Source: an uncultured Eubacteriales bacterium | Lineage (GTDB): Bacteria; Bacillota; Clostridia; Oscillospirales; Acutalibacteraceae | Reading direction: 5' to 3' | NCBI GenBank assembly: GCA_934464615.1 | Contig: CAKSKA010000018.1 | Span: 1-24,475 of the forward strand | DNA length: 24,475 nucleotides | Part shown: positions 13,739 through 21,553 of the stretch, piece after piece | Layout: every line of letters begins with the position of its first letter | Position numbering within the stretch: position 1 is the stretch's first letter | The notes under the pieces: generated by a model | The model's database searches: none | Seen by the model: the letters and a program-made list of their open reading frames with translations, nothing else | Told to the model about the DNA's origin: nothing | Made by a program: the position numbers and the translations under genes

Positions 13739-14542
13739 TTACTTCTGTTTAATTACCGATTCCTGAACGCCGTACTTCTTTGCGGTTTCAAGAAGTGTGC
13801 CGTCTTTGTATGATTCCAAGAAGAATGCATTAAGTTTTTCGGTAAGGTCGCTGTCTTTTCTGAAGCCAACGCCGTATTCTTCTTTTTCATCACTTAAAGA
13901 TATTGTATACACAAGGTTTTCGTAACTTGTACCTTCGCCTATTACGGCGCCTGCCATAAGTAAATCTATTACCGCAGCATCTGCCGTGCCGGAAGCAACT
14001 TCCTTAACGGCGTCTGCCTGAGATTCAACCGGTGTTACTTTATAGCCGAGCGCTGTCAGAACTTCCTCGCCGGCAGAGCCGCCCTCAGCCGCAAAGTTAA
14101 GGGACTTAATTGCGTCTTTCGAATTATAAATATCTTTCTTGTCGGCCTTTACAACAACTACCTGCTCGTTTACACAGTAAGCGTTGGATGTTGACATAGC
14201 CGCCTTTACGCCGTCAGTCAATGTCATACCGTTCCATACGCAGTCAATCGACTTACCGTCAAGTTCAAAAGTTTTGTTATCCCAGTTTATAACGGTAAAC
14301 TCTGCTTCTACACCAAGGCTCTTGGCAAAAGCCTTAGCCATATCGGCGTCAAAACCTATCCAGTTGCCGCTGCCCTGTACTTCTTCGTAATCCATCGGTT
14401 CAAATTCGGTAATGCCTACTATAAGTTTGCCTTTGGATTTAACATACTCCGAATCCGATTGTGCCGTTTCCTTTTTGCCGCAGCCTGCAAAGCAAAGCAC
14501 GGCAACCGATGCTGCTAAAATTAACGATAATATTTTTTTCAT
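13739..14542 (-). CDS. Amino-acid ABC transporter substrate-binding lipoprotein
   Basis: A 267-residue lipoprotein. The signal peptide MKKILSLILAASVAVLCFAGC ends in lipobox FAGC, so the mature protein is anchored by Cys21 outside the membrane. The family-3 solute-binding fold follows: LIVGITEFEPMDYEE, GFDADMAKAFAKSLGVEAEF, VWNGMTLTDG, and YGVGFRKDSDLTEKLNAF. It captures an amino acid for the permease; the specific ligand cannot be read. The open frame extends further upstream, but the AAAAGGAG site (complement at 14552-14559) fixes the start at 14542. It is the first gene of the four-gene operon, with a promoter at 14594-14622. Confidence 0.92.
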   Translation of the reverse strand: MKKILSLILAASVAVLCFAGCGKKETAQSDSEYVKSKGKLIVGITEFEPMDYEEVQGSGNWIGFDADMAKAFAKSLGVEAEFTVINWDNKTFELDGKSIDCVWNGMTLTDGVKAAMSTSNAYCVNEQVVVVKADKKDIYNSKDAIKSLNFAAEGGSAGEEVLTALGYKVTPVESQADAVKEVASGTADAAVIDLLMAGAVIGEGTSYENLVYTISLSDEKEEYGVGFRKDSDLTEKLNAFFLESYKDGTLLETAKKYGVQESVIKQK

Positions 14543-14593
14543 TTTCTTTTTCTCCTTTTGCTGAAACCTTGCGTTTCGTTTTTCGTTGTATGT

Positions 14594-14622
14594 ATTATAC
14601 TTCACCAAACTAAAGAAGTAAA
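14594..14622 (-). promoter_or_regulatory. Sigma-A promoter of the amino-acid transporter operon
   Basis: On the minus strand TTTACT (14617-14622) and TATAAT (14594-14599) are 17 nt apart. Confidence 0.7.
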
Positions 14623-14648
14623 GTGTTTTTTGCGAAAAAATCAAACTT

Positions 14649-14700
14649 TGTACATTTTGTACATTTTGTTACCCGATTTATCACTTTAACGTGGTAAAGT
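14649..14700. promoter_or_regulatory. Possible regulator sites upstream of the transporter promoter
   Basis: Two tandem copies of TACATTTTG (14651-14668) create two TGTACA palindromes nine bases apart. Further upstream is the dyad ACTTTA-N6-TAAAGT (14683-14700). Both lie upstream of the -35 box, in the position of activator or repressor sites. No regulator can be assigned. Confidence 0.35.
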
Positions 14701-14753
14701 ACACAATAAATGCGTACGTTCCTTTCCGCTTCTGCCTGTGCACAACGAAAATG

Positions 14754-14779
14754 CGGCGCACGGTATCAGCCGTACGCCG
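14754..14779 (-). terminator. Terminator of the SGNH hydrolase / DMT transporter operon
   Basis: A 10-bp stem (14754-14763 with 14770-14779, one G-T pair) and a 6-nt loop lie 10 nt after the transporter stop. Read on the minus strand the hairpin is followed by CATTTTCGTT. Confidence 0.65.
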
Positions 14780-14789
14780 TATTTATATT

Positions 14790-15662
14790 CTAAATTGTAA
14801 GTAAAACTATGGAGCCTATACCCAGTACTATACCCCATATTTGCTTTGCGTTTAACCTGTCTTTAAACAACAGCACACCTATAAACGAAATAAGGGTTGT
14901 TGTGCCGGCATTTACAATGGGGAAATAGACCGCGGAACTGAAATAATTAACGCCTGTCATAAACAGCGGCATATGCAGGCACAGTACCGCAGCAACGCTC
15001 AGCATTTCGCCGATGCTTTTAACGCCTACATCCACCGTACGTTTTTCCTTTTTAACCGCTTTCCATATAAACATAAACAAAATAAGGAAAATCATACCGC
15101 TTAAATATGTAACCATCATCATAGATGTATTTTCGTTTGCCGGCTTTACCCATTCCTTTTGCAGTTTAAGCACAATATTGTTTGTACCTGCTATAATCAT
15201 CGTCAAAAGCGCTAAAATAAACCATTTAATATTAAAGCCTTTATTGTTTGCGGAAAAATCCACGCTCATAAAAAATGATATTACAAGCACCGCAAATCCG
15301 GCAATGTTAAATGCGCTTAATGTTTCTTTAAAATATGTAATTCCGAAAATTGTCGATATTGCAAGCGAAAAATTATTAATAAGCACGGTTATGGATACCG
15401 GACCTATTTTAATTGCGTTTGTATATACTGCCTGAAAAGCCGCATTGCCGAGTCCGTACAAAATACCCATTATAAGTGTCACACGGCTTGGCAAGTTAAA
15501 ACCGTTAAGCACTATATACACCGCCGCTATACCGGCGAACACAACCGTGTTGTAAAATAAAACATCGGTAGTGTTGCGCAAATGGTTTTTGGTTATTGAA
15601 CCCTGTATTGTAATTTTGGCGCATGCAAGTATTACAATAGCCGACAGCATTAAATATTTCAT
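14790..15662 (-). CDS. DMT-superfamily (EamA-type) transporter
   Basis: A 290-residue integral membrane protein with about ten hydrophobic helices in two similar halves, the EamA/DMT layout. Family features include GNAAFQAVYTNAIKIGPVSITVLINNFSLAISTIFGITYFKE at the end of the first half, and AVYFPIVNAGTTTLISFIGVLLFKDRL, its counterpart in the second. Members export or import small metabolites; the substrate is unknown. Its start overlaps the stop of the SGNH hydrolase gene by four bases (ATGA), so the two are translationally coupled and may act on related compounds. Confidence 0.88.
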   Translation of the reverse strand: MKYLMLSAIVILACAKITIQGSITKNHLRNTTDVLFYNTVVFAGIAAVYIVLNGFNLPSRVTLIMGILYGLGNAAFQAVYTNAIKIGPVSITVLINNFSLAISTIFGITYFKETLSAFNIAGFAVLVISFFMSVDFSANNKGFNIKWFILALLTMIIAGTNNIVLKLQKEWVKPANENTSMMMVTYLSGMIFLILFMFIWKAVKKEKRTVDVGVKSIGEMLSVAAVLCLHMPLFMTGVNYFSSAVYFPIVNAGTTTLISFIGVLLFKDRLNAKQIWGIVLGIGSIVLLTI

Positions 15663-16816
15663 ACTTTTACCCCTTTATAAAACACGTCAAAAAACGTCTG
15701 TGCCATCTTCTCATACCCTGCCGCACTCGGATGCAAATGATCGCCGCTGTCGTAAATATCTTTAAACGCGGTACGGTCCGCCGGATCTTCAACCGCCGCC
15801 GAAAGATCAATATATCCGTCGGTCTCATCCGTGCTTTTTATCCAATCGTTTACCTGCTGCCTTACCGTTTCCCGGAACGGTGCGTAAGTCCGCCAGTTCT
15901 TTATGGGCAAAAGTGTGGAAAAAACTATTTTAAGACCTTTTTTATGTGCAGTCTTTATATAATACCTAAAGCCGTTTATAAGGTCTTCGGCTGTCGGCAT
16001 ATTGCTCATCGGTCTCCACGGATTTATTCCGTCGGGGTGAATTATATCGTTAATGCCGTGCAAAACAAACACCGTGTCTGCTCCCGCAACATCCGTTTCA
16101 CTCTCAAACCTGTCTTTCCCCGACAGTCCGTAATGTGCATATTCGGCGCAATCGTAACGCCCCAACACCCGTGTTCCGCTTGCGGCACGGCGCAGTGTTG
16201 CAATATCCTTCCTGCCCGAATTTACAATAATTTGCGTAAGATAATCCGGCCAATCCTCCGCCGTTATGGAGTCGCCGTATAAAATGCAGCAGGAAGCGCC
16301 GCTGTCTGTAAGCACTTCAAGCGTATTTAAAAAGTAATAACTGTTTATTTTTCGCGTATCGTCTATAGGCAAAACGTCGGCGCCCGTTTTATCGCCAAGC
16401 GCAAACCACCCGTCCGATAAAACCCCGGTTATATGCACACAGGTGCGCATATCGGTAAAGTCCTTTAAATATATGCTTACCGTTGCGCTTTGACCGGCAG
16501 TCATTTTCAGGTCAATTTCATCGCTTTTAATGTTGCCGCCCTTTTTAATAACCGCAGTCGTGCTGCCGCCGAAAAGCACTGTTTTAAGCGTGTCGGCACA
16601 CACGGCATTTCCGCCGTTGTTTATGCCTACGGTAACTTTAGCAAGGCTTACGTCCTCGCGTCCGCAAAAATTTGTAAACTGCAAACGTATTTTTTGTGCG
16701 TCCACAGTAGTTTTGCAGTTGTAACGCAGCGTAATGTCTTTTGCGTAAGAAGTAGGCCTTGTGTTTGCCACACTCGGTGCGTTGCCCCACACGGCAACCC
16801 ATTTTTTGCTTTCCAT
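15659..16816 (-). CDS. SGNH/GDSL-family hydrolase
   Basis: A 385-residue protein. The N-terminal 150 residues form a beta-rich, carbohydrate-esterase-like domain. The SGNH catalytic domain follows: YGDSITAEDW with nucleophile Ser183 (block I), the Gly region AASGTR (block II), VLHGINDI with its Asn (block III), and SGDHLHPSAAGY with the Asp-x-x-His pair (block V). The enzyme would remove acyl groups from a sugar or lipid; the substrate is unknown. No signal peptide is visible, so it probably acts inside the cell on imported material. AGGGGAT precedes ATG. The gene overlaps the DMT transporter gene by four bases. Confidence 0.9.
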   Translation of the reverse strand: MESKKWVAVWGNAPSVANTRPTSYAKDITLRYNCKTTVDAQKIRLQFTNFCGREDVSLAKVTVGINNGGNAVCADTLKTVLFGGSTTAVIKKGGNIKSDEIDLKMTAGQSATVSIYLKDFTDMRTCVHITGVLSDGWFALGDKTGADVLPIDDTRKINSYYFLNTLEVLTDSGASCCILYGDSITAEDWPDYLTQIIVNSGRKDIATLRRAASGTRVLGRYDCAEYAHYGLSGKDRFESETDVAGADTVFVLHGINDIIHPDGINPWRPMSNMPTAEDLINGFRYYIKTAHKKGLKIVFSTLLPIKNWRTYAPFRETVRQQVNDWIKSTDETDGYIDLSAAVEDPADRTAFKDIYDSGDHLHPSAAGYEKMAQTFFDVFYKGVKV

Positions 16817-16852
16817 TTTTATCCCCTGTCCACAGTGCTTTATACCTTAATT

Positions 16853-16883
16853 AAAGACTCCGCGGGTTATTTGCGGAGCCTTT
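16853..16883 (-). terminator. Terminator of secA
   Basis: An 11-bp stem (16853-16863 with 16873-16883, one wobble pair) encloses a 9-nt loop, 5 bp beyond the secA stop. The minus-strand tail is TCTTTAATTAA. Confidence 0.75.
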
Positions 16884-16887
16884 ACTG

Positions 16888-19626
16888 TTAATCTTTTATA
16901 TCTTTACCGCAGCAGCGTTTGTATTTTTTACCGCTGCCACAAGGACATAACGCGTTTTTGCTTACAACGCCCTTGCCCTTAATTGTCCTGCCTTTGCCGT
17001 CATCGCTTCCGGTGTCGGTCTCCTTGGCTACCTGTTCGCGTTTGATTTCGGTCTGTTCGCGTATTTCAACCGACAGTACCAATTTTGCAGTCTGCTCTCT
17101 TATAGTGTCGGTCATAGCGGAAAACATATCGTAGCTTTCGTTTCTGTAAGCCACAACAGGATCATGCTGACCGTATGCGCGCAGTCCTATACCCCTGCGC
17201 AGTTCATCCATTGCGTCAATGTGGTCCATCCAGTTGGTATCTACACTGCGTAAAAGTATATATCGTTCAATATCGGCAAATCTTTCCGCGCCGTACTTTT
17301 GTATTTTCTCCTGCAGTTTCTGCGCCGCGCGTTCTTTAAGATTATCTGCAATATCCTGTGCGTCTGTACGGTTTAACTCGTCTGCGGTAAAATTAAAATC
17401 GTTTGCATCCGCAATCCAACCGTAAGTGTACCTGCGCAGTCCGTCAAAATTCCATTCGTCGCGTATATCGCCGGCTAAATACTTTTGTACGGCGGCATCT
17501 ATGGTGGAATTTATCATAGAAGTTATACTGTCGCTTACGTCCTCACCGTCAAGCACCTTATTACGCTGTGCGTAAATCAGTTCACGCTGCTTGTTCATAA
17601 CATCGTCGTATTCAAGCACGTTTTTACGCGCCGCAAAGTTGCGGTCCTCAACCTTTTTCTGTGCGTTTTCTATAGCGTTTGAGAGCATTTTAAACTGAAG
17701 CGGCGTATTTTCGTCAATATTCAGCGAATCCATCATATTATATACGCGTTCTCCGCCGAACAAACGCATAAGGTCATCCTCAAGCGAAATATAGAACTGC
17801 GTTGTTCCCGGATCACCCTGACGTCCCGCACGTCCGCGCAGCTGATTGTCTATACGGCGCGATTCATGACGTTCCGTGCCTATAATGCACAGTCCGCCCG
17901 CGTCGCGTACCTGCTGTGCTTCCGGTGCAATCTCAGCCTTATATTCCGCATAAAGTTTTCCGAACCGTTCTCGCGCGTTTATAATATCCGCGTCCTGAGT
18001 TTCGCCGAAACCGGTCGCCTCGGCGATAATTTCGTCGCTGAGTCCCTCTTTACGCAGCTGTGCCTTTGCAAGATATTCCGCATTACCGCCGAGCATAATG
18101 TCGGTGCCGCGTCCCGCCATATTTGTAGCTATTGTTACAGCGCCCGGTTTACCTGCCTGCGCTATAATCTCAGCCTCTTTTTCGTGGTGCTTCGCGTTAA
18201 GTACGTTGTGCTTTATACCGCGTTTTAAAAGTTTAGAACTCAGCAATTCCGACTTTTCTATCGTTACAGTACCCACAAGCACCGGCTGTCCCTTTGCGTG
18301 ACACTCCTCAATATGCTCTATAACAGCGTCGAATTTGGCTTTTTCGGTCTTATATACAACATCGTGATTATCAATTCTTGCAAGCGGTTTGTTTGTTGGT
18401 ATTTCAATAACATCCAGCCTGTAAATCTCACGGAATTCCTGTTCCTCGGTCATGGCGGTACCCGTCATACCCGAAAGTTTTGAGTATAGACGGAAAAAGT
18501 TCTGGAATGTAACGGTTGCCAGTGTTTTGGACTCGCTTGCCACCTTAACGCCCTCTTTGGCTTCGATTGCCTGATGCAAGCCCTCGTTATAACGTCTGCC
18601 GAACATAAGACGTCCGGTAAACTCGTCAACAATTATAACTTCGCCGTCCTTAACCACATAATCCACATCACGCTTCATAATTCCGTAGGCCTTAATCGCC
18701 TGATTTACATGGTGTGCAATGGTCATATTCTCCGGATCGTTAAGATTTTCAATTCCGAAATAATCCTCTGCCTTTTTAACGCCCGCAGGGGTAAGCGTGC
18801 AGGTCTTTGCCTTTTCGTCAACAACATAATCGCCCGTAAAGTTCTGCTGTTCGTCGGTTTCCTTATCGTTTACCTTTACAACCTTTTCCATTTTAAGTCC
18901 GCGCGCAAAGCGGTTCGCTCTCTCATAAAGGTCGGTGGATTTATCTCCCTTGCCCGAAATAATAAGCGGCGTTCTCGCTTCATCTATAAGTATGGAGTCA
19001 ACCTCGTCCACAATGGCAAAATTGTAACCCCTCTGTACACGCTGCGAGGCATAAACCACCATGTTATCCCTCAGGTAGTCAAAGCCCAATTCATTATTTG
19101 TGCAGTAAGTAATGTCGGCGTCATATGCCGCTTTTTTCTCTTCCGGCGTCATACCGTGGACTATAAGACCTACCGAAAGTCCCATAAAACGATACAACTT
19201 GCCCATCCATTCCGAGTCGCGCTTTGCAAGGTAATCGTTAACCGTTACAATGTGTACGCCTTTGCCCGACAATGCGTTAAGATATGCCGGCAGAGTTGCG
19301 ACCAATGTTTTACCTTCACCGGTCTTCATCTCGCTTATTCTGCCCTGATGCAGTACAATACCGCCGAGTATCTGCACGGGGAAATGCTTCATGCCGAGCA
19401 CCCTGCTCGCCGCTTCTCTGCAGGCGGCAAAAGCCTCCGGCAAAATATCGTCAAGCGTTTCGCCGTCGGCAAGCCGTTGCTTAAATTCCGTTGTTTTTTC
19501 CTTAAGCTGCGTGTCCGACAGTGCGGCAAATTCGCCATCAAGCGACAGCACCTTTTGCTGTAACGGCTGTATGCGCTTTAATTCCTTTTCACTGTAATTA
19601 CCGAATATTCTGTTTAATAAACCCAT
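16888..19626 (-). CDS. secA: Preprotein translocase ATPase SecA
   Basis: A 912-residue motor that drives proteins through SecYEG. Visible in order are Walker A MKTGEGKT (100-107), the DEAD-type box FAIVDEVDSILIDEARTPL, the preprotein cross-linking domain with GDYVVDEKAKTCTLT, the second nucleotide domain with ITIATNMAGRGTDI and GTERHESRRIDNQLRGRAGRQGDPG, and the helical wing. The C-terminal zinc-binding motif is CPCGSGKKYKRCC. The zinc tail binds SecB or ribosomes in other bacteria. AGAGG precedes ATG; a weak promoter (AATAAA at 19682-19687 and AGTATA at 19659-19664, plus-strand reading) lies in the 69-nt gap after apbE. The length is somewhat above Bacillus SecA but normal for Clostridia. 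Confidence 0.97.
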   Translation of the reverse strand: MGLLNRIFGNYSEKELKRIQPLQQKVLSLDGEFAALSDTQLKEKTTEFKQRLADGETLDDILPEAFAACREAASRVLGMKHFPVQILGGIVLHQGRISEMKTGEGKTLVATLPAYLNALSGKGVHIVTVNDYLAKRDSEWMGKLYRFMGLSVGLIVHGMTPEEKKAAYDADITYCTNNELGFDYLRDNMVVYASQRVQRGYNFAIVDEVDSILIDEARTPLIISGKGDKSTDLYERANRFARGLKMEKVVKVNDKETDEQQNFTGDYVVDEKAKTCTLTPAGVKKAEDYFGIENLNDPENMTIAHHVNQAIKAYGIMKRDVDYVVKDGEVIIVDEFTGRLMFGRRYNEGLHQAIEAKEGVKVASESKTLATVTFQNFFRLYSKLSGMTGTAMTEEQEFREIYRLDVIEIPTNKPLARIDNHDVVYKTEKAKFDAVIEHIEECHAKGQPVLVGTVTIEKSELLSSKLLKRGIKHNVLNAKHHEKEAEIIAQAGKPGAVTIATNMAGRGTDIMLGGNAEYLAKAQLRKEGLSDEIIAEATGFGETQDADIINARERFGKLYAEYKAEIAPEAQQVRDAGGLCIIGTERHESRRIDNQLRGRAGRQGDPGTTQFYISLEDDLMRLFGGERVYNMMDSLNIDENTPLQFKMLSNAIENAQKKVEDRNFAARKNVLEYDDVMNKQRELIYAQRNKVLDGEDVSDSITSMINSTIDAAVQKYLAGDIRDEWNFDGLRRYTYGWIADANDFNFTADELNRTDAQDIADNLKERAAQKLQEKIQKYGAERFADIERYILLRSVDTNWMDHIDAMDELRRGIGLRAYGQHDPVVAYRNESYDMFSAMTDTIREQTAKLVLSVEIREQTEIKREQVAKETDTGSDDGKGRTIKGKGVVSKNALCPCGSGKKYKRCCGKDIKD

Positions 19627-19695
19627 AGTTTAACCTCTGTCTTTCAACATATAAAAATAGTATACAACAAATTTACCGTAAAATAAAGGTATATT

Positions 19696-20652
19696 TTATA
19701 ATCTGTAACAGCCGTCCTCGCAATAAATTCCGTCCGACAGCAAAATGCTGCCGCCGTCGGTTATAATAACTGCCTGTACGTCGTCCAGAGCGTTTATAAG
19801 GTTAAGCGCCGCGGTGCTGCCGTATATAACGCAAACCGTGGATAAAATATCCGCTTTAAGCGAATTTTCGCAGATAACCGTAGCGGATATTACATCGGTC
19901 TGTACGGGATATCCCGTCGCCGTATCAAGTATGTGATGATATTTTTTTCCGTCTTTTTCCATGTACCTTTCGTATGTGCCGGAAGTTACAACAGACGTAT
20001 TTTTTACTTTTAATTTTGCCGAAATTTCATCCTGCGCAAAAGGATTTTTAATGCCTACGGTGTAATAGTCGTCCCCCATTACGCAAACATTGCCGCCGAG
20101 GTTTATAATCGCGTTTTTAACACCGTTTTCGGCAAAATAATCCCTTACCCTGTCGGCAGCGTAACCCTTTGCCGCCGCCCCCGTTTCAAGCACCGCACCG
20201 TGCGTATTTACCGTGTTCCCGTCAATTTCAACTCTTCGGTAATCCACATTTTTAAGCGCGCTCTCGATTTCGCTGCCGTCGGGCAGCGTGTTGCCGTTAA
20301 AATTCCATAAACGGCTTACTGCGCCTATTGTAATATCAAATTTGCCGTCGGTAAGCGCGCAGTATTCAAGCGCGGTTTTTAAAAACGCCGCCGTAGCGTC
20401 GTCAACCGTTTGAATCTCGCCGCCGTTAAGGCGCGATATAACGCTGTCCGGCAGTGTCCTCGAAAGTTCGCCCTCGCACTGCCGCAAAAGACTTACGGCA
20501 CCGTTCACCGTTTGCATATCCGCATCGGCGCTGATATTAACCACCGTGTCCATTAAAAACGCAGTGGCGCTGTTGCTGTTTTTAGCGGTGCAGCCTGTAA
20601 AAATTACGGAAACGCAGCCCATAATTCCCATTACCGCAAATAATTTTTTCAT
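19696..20652 (-). CDS. FAD:protein FMN transferase (ApbE-like flavin transferase), lipoprotein
   Basis: A 318-residue exported lipoprotein: the signal peptide ends in IFTGC (Cys21). ApbE motifs are present: FLMDTVVNISAD, DGKFDITIGAVSRLWNF, GAAAKGYAADRVRDYF (the conserved Lys-Gly-x-Ala-x-Asp core), INLGGNVCVMG, and TSGTYERYMEKDGKKYHHILDTATGYP. The enzyme transfers FMN from FAD to a Thr or Ser of target proteins outside the membrane; no target with a clear acceptor motif lies in the window. It is divergent from a NusG-II gene and a Gx-transporter gene, a grouping that recalls flavin-based extracellular electron transfer loci. No ribosome binding site is at the normal distance; the -10 box ends six bases before ATG, suggesting a leaderless mRNA. 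Confidence 0.93.
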   Translation of the reverse strand: MKKLFAVMGIMGCVSVIFTGCTAKNSNSATAFLMDTVVNISADADMQTVNGAVSLLRQCEGELSRTLPDSVISRLNGGEIQTVDDATAAFLKTALEYCALTDGKFDITIGAVSRLWNFNGNTLPDGSEIESALKNVDYRRVEIDGNTVNTHGAVLETGAAAKGYAADRVRDYFAENGVKNAIINLGGNVCVMGDDYYTVGIKNPFAQDEISAKLKVKNTSVVTSGTYERYMEKDGKKYHHILDTATGYPVQTDVISATVICENSLKADILSTVCVIYGSTAALNLINALDDVQAVIITDGGSILLSDGIYCEDGCYRL

Positions 20653-20658
20653 AAAATG

Positions 20659-20709
20659 ATTATAACATCCTTTTATTGCCTTGTAAAGAAATTAAATTTG
20701 TGCTAAAAT
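20659..20709. promoter_or_regulatory. Divergent overlapping promoters of apbE and the NusG-II gene
   Basis: Minus strand: TTTACA (20682-20687), 17 nt, TATAAT (20659-20664), then six bases to the apbE ATG. Plus strand: TTGTAA (20681-20686), 17 nt, TAAAAT (20704-20709), then eight bases to ATG 20718. The two -35 boxes share five bases, so the polymerases should compete. Both start codons fall at or next to the expected transcription start. Confidence 0.7.
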
Positions 20710-20717
20710 AAGAAATT

Positions 20718-21041
20718 ATGAAAAGAAAAAAAGAATTTTTTGTTTTCGGCATTTTAATTTTAATACTGTCGGTTGCGGCCGCTGTTGCCCTGCTGTGCCG
20801 CAAAGACGGCAACCGTGTAGTTATAACAAACGGAGAAAGCGTTACGGAATACGCGCTTGACTGCGACCGAACCATAACCCTTGCACACAACACCGTTGTT
20901 ATAGAAAACTGCTGTGTTTATATGGCACATTCGGACTGCAAAAATCAGGTTTGTGTAAAAACGGGCAAAATAAGCAAAAACGGTGAAAAAATAATCTGCT
21001 TGCCGAACTGCGTTGCGGTGGAGGTTAAAAATGAAAGTTAA
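20718..21041 (+). CDS. NusG domain II-containing membrane-anchored protein (EetA-like)
   Basis: A 107-residue protein with a basic N-terminus and one transmembrane helix (about 7-27, FFVFGILILILSVAAAVALL), followed by a small extracytoplasmic NusG-domain-II beta domain. That domain has VYMAHSDCKNQVCVKTGKISKNGEKIICLPNCVAVEV, including the paired cysteines typical of this family. The domain occurs beside Gx transporters and ApbE in many Clostridia and in the Listeria flavin-based electron-transfer locus, where similar genes are called eetA. Its electron-transfer role is inferred from context. There is no ribosome binding site before ATG; the mRNA may be leaderless. Its 3' end overlaps the next gene. 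Confidence 0.88.
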   Translation: MKRKKEFFVFGILILILSVAAAVALLCRKDGNRVVITNGESVTEYALDCDRTITLAHNTVVIENCCVYMAHSDCKNQVCVKTGKISKNGEKIICLPNCVAVEVKNES

Positions 21042-21531
21042 ACGCATGGTTTTTCTCGGTGTTTTAACATCTGCGGCGCTGTGTCTTTCCTTTGCGGAAT
21101 CGTTTTTGGATCTTACTTTTCTTGCCCCCGGCATAAAACCGGGACTTGCGAATATCCCCGTGATTATGCTTGTCTGCCTGAAACACAAAAAATCCGCTGC
21201 CGCCGTGGGACTTTGCCGCATAACGCTGGCGTCCCTGCTTTTCGGCACACCCGTAACGTTTTTGTACGCGTTTTGCGGATTGCTGTTTTCCTTTACGGCA
21301 ATGTGCATTTGCACGCGTTTAACAGCGTCGGTGTTCCTTTCCGGAGTATTCGGCGGTATTTTCCACAATGTAGGTCAACTGCTCGGCGCGGTGCTTTGTT
21401 TCGGTAATTTAATACCGCTGTCCTATTTGCCGATAATGTTGCCGGCAGGCGCTGTTTGCGGCGCGCTTACGGGGTTAATAAGCGTTTTTCTTTTAAAAAA
21501 TAAAACAGTAATAAAATTATTCGACTTTTAG
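21031..21531 (+). CDS. Gx transporter family membrane protein (EetB-like, formerly heptaprenyl diphosphate synthase component I)
   Basis: A 166-residue membrane protein with about five helices and the family hallmark LAPGIKPGLANIPVIM, followed by FGTPVTFLYAFCGLLFS and GGIFHNVGQLLGA. Despite older annotation as a prenyl synthase subunit, the family looks like an ECF-type/Gx membrane carrier. It is regularly paired with NusG-II proteins, and EetB of flavin-based extracellular electron transfer belongs here. The start ATG 21031, eleven bases before the end of the NusG-II gene, follows GTGGAGG; the frame also opens further upstream, but without a site. The overlap implies coupled translation. Confidence 0.88.
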   Translation: MKVKRMVFLGVLTSAALCLSFAESFLDLTFLAPGIKPGLANIPVIMLVCLKHKKSAAAVGLCRITLASLLFGTPVTFLYAFCGLLFSFTAMCICTRLTASVFLSGVFGGIFHNVGQLLGAVLCFGNLIPLSYLPIMLPAGAVCGALTGLISVFLLKNKTVIKLFDF

Positions 21532-21553
21532 TTTAAAGAGGTGTTTTAACAAT

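Noticed and set aside
18574..19563. 329-codon plus-strand open frame
   Set aside because: It lies wholly antisense to secA, has no ribosome binding site and encodes a Cys/His/Arg-rich composition typical of shadow frames.
20760..21368. 202-codon minus-strand open frame across the NusG-II and Gx transporter genes
   Set aside because: It overlaps two recognisable genes on the opposite strand and has no initiation signals.
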